5,788 bases of DNA, taken from Lentisphaerota bacterium (lineage in GTDB: Bacteria > Verrucomicrobiota > Kiritimatiellia > JAAZAB01). Positions within the stretch are counted from its first letter, which is position 1; each line of letters begins with the position of its first letter. The DNA lies in the NCBI GenBank assembly GCA_020201415.1, contig JAIVGW010000416.1:1339-7126 (forward strand), in the 5' to 3' direction. Positions 1 through 3,103 of this stretch are shown one piece after another. The notes beneath the pieces were generated by a model. That model ran no database searches. It was not told the origin of the DNA and saw only the letters and a program-made list of their open reading frames with translations. The position numbers and the translations under genes were made by a program.

Positions 1-642
1 CAGATGCACTTGCCGCCCAACGAAAGCGAACCCGGCCCCGAGTTCGAGCAGGAACTTCTGGACGTGGTCCACCAGCGCCTGTTCGACCTCGCGCTCGCGG
101 CGGGGATCGGCTGTGCCGATGAAGTCGAACATGTACGGGTCTTTGAATATCTGCGCGGCCATATCGGAGTCGGCTGGCGGCAGGGTCAGGGCGAAGTTGT
201 TGACGGCCTTTTCCTGATGCTGATGCGCTTGCGATGCGATCTGCGGGTCCAGGATGCTACGCGACCATCCAACGGCTATTGCGGCCTTGGCATACCAGAG
301 TCTCGCTTCAGGGGCTTTGACAAGCTGGATCAAGTGGACGACATGGCCCCAGGGCAATTGTTCTACAAGCTGTTTCACTATTTCTTTTTCGGGATAGGTC
401 TCGGCAAAGGCACGCATGAACAGAAGGTTGCGCGCGGACAGTCCCTGCATCTCGAGGAACGCATCCCGCAGGTCATCGGACAGCCGGTCAATCACTTTTG
501 CGCCATCTTCAATCGGAACATAGACCTGCTGATCAGTAATACTCCTGTCATCGTAGTCGAACGACGACGGCGTGTGGACGTGAAGATCCCATCGATGCCA
601 GAGTGATCCTCGAGGGCTATAGGCCGTATTTATGGCACTCAC
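1..642 (-). CDS. YhcG/DUF1016-family PDDEXK nuclease-like protein with a PHP (TrlF-like) N-terminus; chimeric, 3' end outside window
   Basis: This frame is open for 214 codons from a GTG at 642 to the left edge, with no stop in the window. The GTG is chosen because AAGGAGG lies 5 nt upstream. Residues ~10-40 contain RGSLWHRWDLHVHTPSSFDY, the DLHxHT opening of PHP phosphoesterase domains as in TrlF-type proteins. From about residue 47 (GAKVIDRLSDDLR) the protein matches the DUF1016/YhcG family: RNLLFMRAFAETYPEKEIV, LPWGHVVHLI, LWYAKAAIAVGWSRSIL, then KDPYMFDFIG and FLLELGAGFAFVGRQVHL, which leads into the nuclease core. That core would lie beyond the edge, so catalytic residues cannot be checked. 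The first ~60 residues usual for YhcG are absent and PHP sequence stands in their place. It is the last visible gene of the coupled operon and overlaps the upstream micro-ORF by GTGA. YhcG proteins are PDDEXK-superfamily and common in accessory islands; a nuclease or defence role here is inference. Confidence 0.85.
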   Translation of the reverse strand, partial: MSAINTAYSPRGSLWHRWDLHVHTPSSFDYDDRSITDQQVYVPIEDGAKVIDRLSDDLRDAFLEMQGLSARNLLFMRAFAETYPEKEIVKQLVEQLPWGHVVHLIQLVKAPEARLWYAKAAIAVGWSRSILDPQIASQAHQHQEKAVNNFALTLPPADSDMAAQIFKDPYMFDFIGTADPRREREVEQALVDHVQKFLLELGAGFAFVGRQVHL

Positions 643-695
643 GGGAACCTCCTTCGGACCACGAATGCTGCCTTTTGGAGAGAGAAGGTATTCAT
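639..695 (-). CDS. 18-codon coupled micro-ORF (leader or remnant peptide)
   Basis: The ATG at 695 overlaps the TGA of the 52-aa gene (ATGA), and its own TGA overlaps the GTG of the PHP/YhcG gene (GTGA). GGAGG (707-703) sits 7 nt upstream, so initiation is well supported. The peptide would be MNTFSLQKAAFVVRRRFP, with no recognisable domain. Its tandem arginine codons AGG-AGG are at the same time the SD site of the next gene. Ribosomes finishing this frame would therefore stop right on the next start, the usual layout for translational coupling. It may be a true small peptide, a coupling leader, or what is left of a longer gene after deletion. Function unknown. Confidence 0.5.
   Translation of the reverse strand: MNTFSLQKAAFVVRRRFP
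648..654 (-). promoter_or_regulatory. Strong Shine-Dalgarno AAGGAGG for the GTG at 642
   Basis: AAGGAGG reads on the minus strand at 654-648, 5 nt before the GTG. It lies inside the coding part of the 18-codon micro-ORF. It fixes the GTG as the start of the PHP/YhcG frame; there is no nearby in-frame ATG with a comparable site. Confidence 0.8.
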
Positions 696-850
696 GGAGT
701 ATCCTCCAGTGTGGATTGGATCAAAGTCGGCGACCAGACGCGCTTGGCCAAGCCAAAATAGAGGGCTTGCCGCGTTTCGAGATCGGCCTTCTTGAACTCG
801 GCGTGGGGGCGGAGAACGACGCCCGTCCGGTTAATGAACTGCCCGGTCAT
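692..850 (-). CDS. Small protein of 52 aa, unrecognised, translationally coupled
   Basis: The frame begins MTGQFINRTGVVLRPHAEF and ends in TLIQSTLEDTP before TGA (694-692). Its ATG overlaps the TGA of the DUF4062 gene as ATGA, and GGAGG (863-859) lies 8 nt upstream inside that gene's basic tail. The middle has a charged, helix-like stretch (KKADLETRQALYFGLAKRVW) and the composition is ordinary for a soluble protein. No signal peptide, membrane segment or known motif is visible. Overlaps on both sides make it a member of the cassette rather than chance. It could be a small partner of the DUF4062 protein, or the remaining end of a longer gene. No function can be assigned. Confidence 0.6.
   Translation of the reverse strand: MTGQFINRTGVVLRPHAEFKKADLETRQALYFGLAKRVWSPTLIQSTLEDTP
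703..707 (-). promoter_or_regulatory. Shine-Dalgarno GGAGG for the micro-ORF ATG at 695
   Basis: GGAGG at 707-703 lies 7 nt upstream of ATG 695, within the last codons of the 52-aa frame. A near-ideal site at this spacing is the main reason to take the 18-codon frame as translated. Confidence 0.6.
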
Positions 851-2538
851 TTGTCGCCCCTCCCTTTGCTCTTGCGCTTGGAAGCCGCCGCCCTGTTGGC
901 GGGCTTCTTGTCCGGCTTACGGGTTGGCGATGGTGCCTGAGCCGTATGTGCCGTTTGCGAGCCGATTCTCTCAGCATGCGATGTCCGGTTTGGCCGATTA
1001 ACGGCCGATTCCTCATCGCCTGCCGATGGTCCGTTTATGTCACCCTTCTTGACGGGTTTGACGGGTTTATGACGGGTTTCGGCTTGGGGAGGCGAAGACG
1101 GGTTTGACGGGTTTACGACGGGTTTTCCACTGACCAGTTCGTAGCGTGCGTTGCGCCCGGTTCCCTCGGTCTTTTTCAGCAGACCCATGGCGGCCAGGGA
1201 TCTTAAGTCTCGAAGGGCTGTGCTCTCCGACACGCCGACAATGCCCCTGTATGCGCTGTTGGTGATATGCCCATGAAGCTTCACATGCATGACCGCCCGG
1301 AACTGACGGTCATTCAAGTCCAGTCTGGTGAGGAGTTCCTCGGTCAACCAGTCACGACCGACGATGGCGACGAATTCGCCGCCAGATTGATTGAAGATGG
1401 GTTCGGGAAGCGCGTGCTCCACGCTCTTCCGGATCATCATCAGTGTGCCCGTTCCGTACTTCTCGATGTAGCCGGCCAAGAACATGGATTCGCAGATTCG
1501 ATGATTTCGCGTAATTAACCGGTGTGGAACGCGAAGGCTGTCTGGCGTGAGCGGTGGCATGAGCTCTCCGGGATTCCAGATCTCCACCCTGTCCGAAAAT
1601 ACGGCCACCTGAATGGCCGCGTTGCTGGTGTAGTCGCGGTGGACAACGGCATTGACGATGGCTTCCTGAATCACATCGCGCGGAATCTCCAGTCTCACCG
1701 GCGCTTGCGGCCCGAGAGCCCGCGTCCCGACGCTGACATTCGTCACTGAAAGAACGAAGTTGGCGGCCTCGTCGACCTGGGAGAACAGCTGTCCCTTGAA
1801 TATCCTGTAGAACGGCGCGGGCCGCACAATCTCCGTCCCGTGGAAGTGCATGCAACGGACTTCGGCGCAGGGAATGGATCGCTGCGGGTTCTTGCCGAAC
1901 AGCAGGATGGCCGCGTTCGTCGGTTCGCTGTTTCGTAGAATCGCCAGGTGCGTCAGCACCTCCTCCACAGGCGCATCCTCGGCGAGAGGGAAGTCACGTT
2001 TGGAACGCGCGAGTCGAACGAACGACTTGATCGCATCAGTATCAAAATCTTCAGTAGCAGCATCGCGGCAGGGCCGCTCATCAAACGGACAATCCTGTAA
2101 GATACCGCGCTTTTCGAGGTAGTCCGTCAGGCTCGCATAGACCGCGCCGATCACTTCGGGCGTGCTCGTGAAACGCCGCCGGATGAGTTGGCCGCCTGCT
2201 TTGCGGACGAGAACCTGCATCTTCGGATCGCGGGCGTCGTCGTTCAGCCGCTGTTTTCCGGCGGCGGTGGCTCGGTCGAACTCGCGCTCGGTGGGCGAGA
2301 CGCCCTGGTCGTCTTGGTAGCCGTACTCGTTGCCCAGAAGACCCAGATACACGTCGCACCGATCCACCTGATCCAGATAGACCTTGTCAGCGCGGTGGTC
2401 GGCGGCGGGCATGTCCTCAAACAGGAAAACATCGAAGAACCGGCCCAAGAGGGCGTCGCCTAGGATGTAGCTCTTCAGCGCCCGGCGTTCCTCTGCCAGT
2501 TCCTTTTGCACGCTGCTGATGAAGATCGACTGCTTCAT
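847..2538 (-). CDS. DUF4062 / RecG-like (Schlafen-associated) ATP-binding protein with winged helix and basic tail
   Basis: The 563-aa protein starts at ATG 2538, with AAGGA 6 nt upstream and an ATGA overlap with the HTH gene. Residues ~1-95 are DUF4062 (SIFISSVQKELAEERRALKS, then CDVYLGLLGNEYG and SPTEREFDRA). DUF4062 sits where related RecG-like/Schlafen proteins carry AlbA_2. Residues ~195-260 hold the family's linker region (TNAAILLFGK, MHFHGTE). Residues ~285-390 are a GHKL-type ATPase region like the RecG-related HATPase_c_4 family: E292/N295 in EAIVNAVVHRDY, WNPGEL, and YIEKYGTGT as glycine motif. Residues ~403-468 form a winged-helix DNA-binding region. The last ~95 residues are low-complexity and very basic, ending KRKSKGRGDK, likely disordered and nucleic-acid binding. 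The DUF4062 part seems short after GKQRL, where relatives as I recall have a hydrophobic strand. Such proteins occur in accessory and defence islands; the role in DNA sensing or regulation is inferred. Cytosolic. Confidence 0.88.
   Translation of the reverse strand: MKQSIFISSVQKELAEERRALKSYILGDALLGRFFDVFLFEDMPAADHRADKVYLDQVDRCDVYLGLLGNEYGYQDDQGVSPTEREFDRATAAGKQRLNDDARDPKMQVLVRKAGGQLIRRRFTSTPEVIGAVYASLTDYLEKRGILQDCPFDERPCRDAATEDFDTDAIKSFVRLARSKRDFPLAEDAPVEEVLTHLAILRNSEPTNAAILLFGKNPQRSIPCAEVRCMHFHGTEIVRPAPFYRIFKGQLFSQVDEAANFVLSVTNVSVGTRALGPQAPVRLEIPRDVIQEAIVNAVVHRDYTSNAAIQVAVFSDRVEIWNPGELMPPLTPDSLRVPHRLITRNHRICESMFLAGYIEKYGTGTLMMIRKSVEHALPEPIFNQSGGEFVAIVGRDWLTEELLTRLDLNDRQFRAVMHVKLHGHITNSAYRGIVGVSESTALRDLRSLAAMGLLKKTEGTGRNARYELVSGKPVVNPSNPSSPPQAETRHKPVKPVKKGDINGPSAGDEESAVNRPNRTSHAERIGSQTAHTAQAPSPTRKPDKKPANRAAASKRKSKGRGDK
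1051..1125. repeat. Six copies of GACGGGTTT in two 29-bp blocks
   Basis: The 9-mer GACGGGTTT occurs at 1051, 1060, 1071, 1097, 1106 and 1117. The copies form two almost identical 29-bp blocks (1051-1079 and 1097-1125), each with two adjacent units, a 2-nt insert (AT or AC) and a third unit, separated by 17 bp. The block offset is 46 bp, not a multiple of three. The repeat is therefore read in different frames in the DUF4062 gene: KPVVNPSNPS in one block and RHKPVKPVK in the other. That points to DNA-level duplication rather than selection on the peptide. Confidence 0.95.
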
Positions 2539-2747
2539 TCTCGGTCCTTATGCGAGTCGGCAGGGCGGTTATAAAGGCCATGCGTCACCCAGGCGTCGAT
2601 GGCGTCCTTGTGAAACCGCCAGCGCTTGCCTATCTTCTGTCCCGGCAGCTTGTCTTCGACGGCCAGCTTGTAGAGCGTGGACTTCGAAATCTTCAGGTAC
2701 GCCGCCAACTCGTCCATCGTCAGTATCTCGTCATGTTTGGCATTCAT
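2535..2747 (-). CDS. Excisionase/MerR-type helix-turn-helix DNA-binding protein
   Basis: This 70-aa protein consists almost entirely of one HTH_17/excisionase-type domain. LTMDELAAYLKISKSTLYKL gives the helix-turn-helix, and LPGQKIGKRWRFHKDAIDAW gives the wing with the typical KIGxxWRF signature. The length is usual for stand-alone members. The start is ATG 2747 with GGAG 6 nt upstream. Its TGA overlaps the ATG of the DUF4062 gene (ATGA), so it is first in the coupled operon. Family members act as excisionases of mobile elements or as small transcription regulators. Here it probably controls the operon or helps excise the element carrying it; no integrase is visible in the window. A palindrome overlapping the upstream promoter is a candidate binding site. 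Confidence 0.9.
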   Translation of the reverse strand: MNAKHDEILTMDELAAYLKISKSTLYKLAVEDKLPGQKIGKRWRFHKDAIDAWVTHGLYNRPADSHKDRE

Positions 2748-2807
2748 AGGCCGCTCCGGGCATCCCCTTGCCAGTTGGAATCTGGTTCAACCATGTGGGC
2801 GCCAGCT

Positions 2808-2835
2808 ATTATCCATATTTTGCCGATGTTCGCAA
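2808..2835 (-). promoter_or_regulatory. Candidate sigma-70 promoter for the HTH-DUF4062 operon
   Basis: On the minus strand TTGCGA (2835-2830) and GATAAT (2813-2808) are separated by 16 bp. They match the -35 and -10 consensus at 4/6 and 5/6 positions. Transcription would begin near 2801, leaving a leader of about 54 nt before the HTH start at 2747. The position directly upstream of the operon supports it; the call rests on similarity alone. Confidence 0.5.
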
Positions 2836-2841
2836 TGCGAA
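2829..2841. promoter_or_regulatory. 13-bp palindrome over the -35 box, candidate operator
   Basis: TTCGCA-A-TGCGAA has two perfect 6-bp arms around one central base, and the -35 hexamer lies inside it. A regulator bound here would block RNA polymerase, and the downstream HTH protein is the obvious candidate. Binding is inference. Confidence 0.4.
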
Positions 2842-3103
2842 AGGATTCGCCACACTGAACTGGCTAACAGGAATCTCAGCCCGTCGCAAATCCGGGCGCG
2901 GATCGTGGGTGCATTCTCACCGATGCCGCCGGCAAAGACGAGCGTATCCAGACCGCCCAGCGCCGCCGCAAAACTGCCGATCCATTTCTTGACCTGGTAG
3001 CAGAACAGCGCGAACTTGATGCTCGAATAGCCGCCATTGATCGTCAGGATGGGTTTCACGATCCGGCCTTTTCTGGGGGCTGCGATGGTGGTTCAGCCGG
3101 GGG

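Larger units (their letters stand above)
2748..2867. other. Gene-free junction between acetate kinase remnant and accessory operon
   Basis: Homology to acetate kinase stops at about 2868 and the HTH gene starts at 2747. The stretch between holds a promoter candidate, a 13-bp palindrome and a 7-bp inverted repeat (GCCAGTT 2770-2776, AACTGGC 2858-2864). The acetate kinase reading frame runs on into it as unrelated residues up to a TGA at 2789-2787. It is likely the end of the inserted or recombined segment; no known insertion-sequence end was recognised. Confidence 0.5.
2787..3059 (-). pseudogene. ackA: Acetate kinase remnant: internal in-frame deletion and lost C-terminus
   Basis: The 90-codon frame starts at GTG 3059, with AAAAGG 7 nt upstream and 44 bp after the lipid-kinase stop. 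Residues 1-19 (MKPILTINGGYSSIKFALF) are the N-terminal phosphate-binding strand of acetate kinase, normally NxGSSS with serine where tyrosine stands here. Residue 20 jumps to the C-terminal part: CYQVKKWIGSFAAALGG, then DTLVFAGGIGENAP and RARICDGLRFL. Acetate kinases are ~400 aa, so roughly 270-280 residues are missing at the join, including the conserved Arg/His active-site residues. After L64 the homology stops and 26 unrelated residues follow. Acetate kinase normally interconverts acetate + ATP and acetyl phosphate + ADP; this product cannot. The lack of frameshifts in the retained parts suggests a recent event or an assembly/recombination join. Confidence 0.9.

Noticed and set aside
4..606. 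200-codon plus-strand open frame
   Set aside because: The opposite strand over the same stretch encodes clear PHP and YhcG motifs with a strong SD site; the plus-strand product resembles no family.
1051..1125. CRISPR-like array
   Set aside because: Units are 9 bp with mostly no spacers and lie inside a coding frame; this is a tandem repeat, not CRISPR.
1352..1855. 167-codon minus-strand frame within the DUF4062 gene
   Set aside because: It overlaps conserved GHKL motifs in the main frame and has shadow-like composition rich in Arg, Ser and Ala.
2768..2992. Plus-strand frame rich in aromatic residues across the junction
   Set aside because: It has no recognisable motif, runs antisense to the acetate kinase remnant and overlaps the promoter candidate. 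It might be a remnant of the inserted segment, but this cannot be supported.
3060..3103. Possible hairpin terminator after the lipid kinase stop
   Set aside because: Only a 5-bp GGCTG/CAGCC stem with an 11-nt loop and no T-run; too weak to call.
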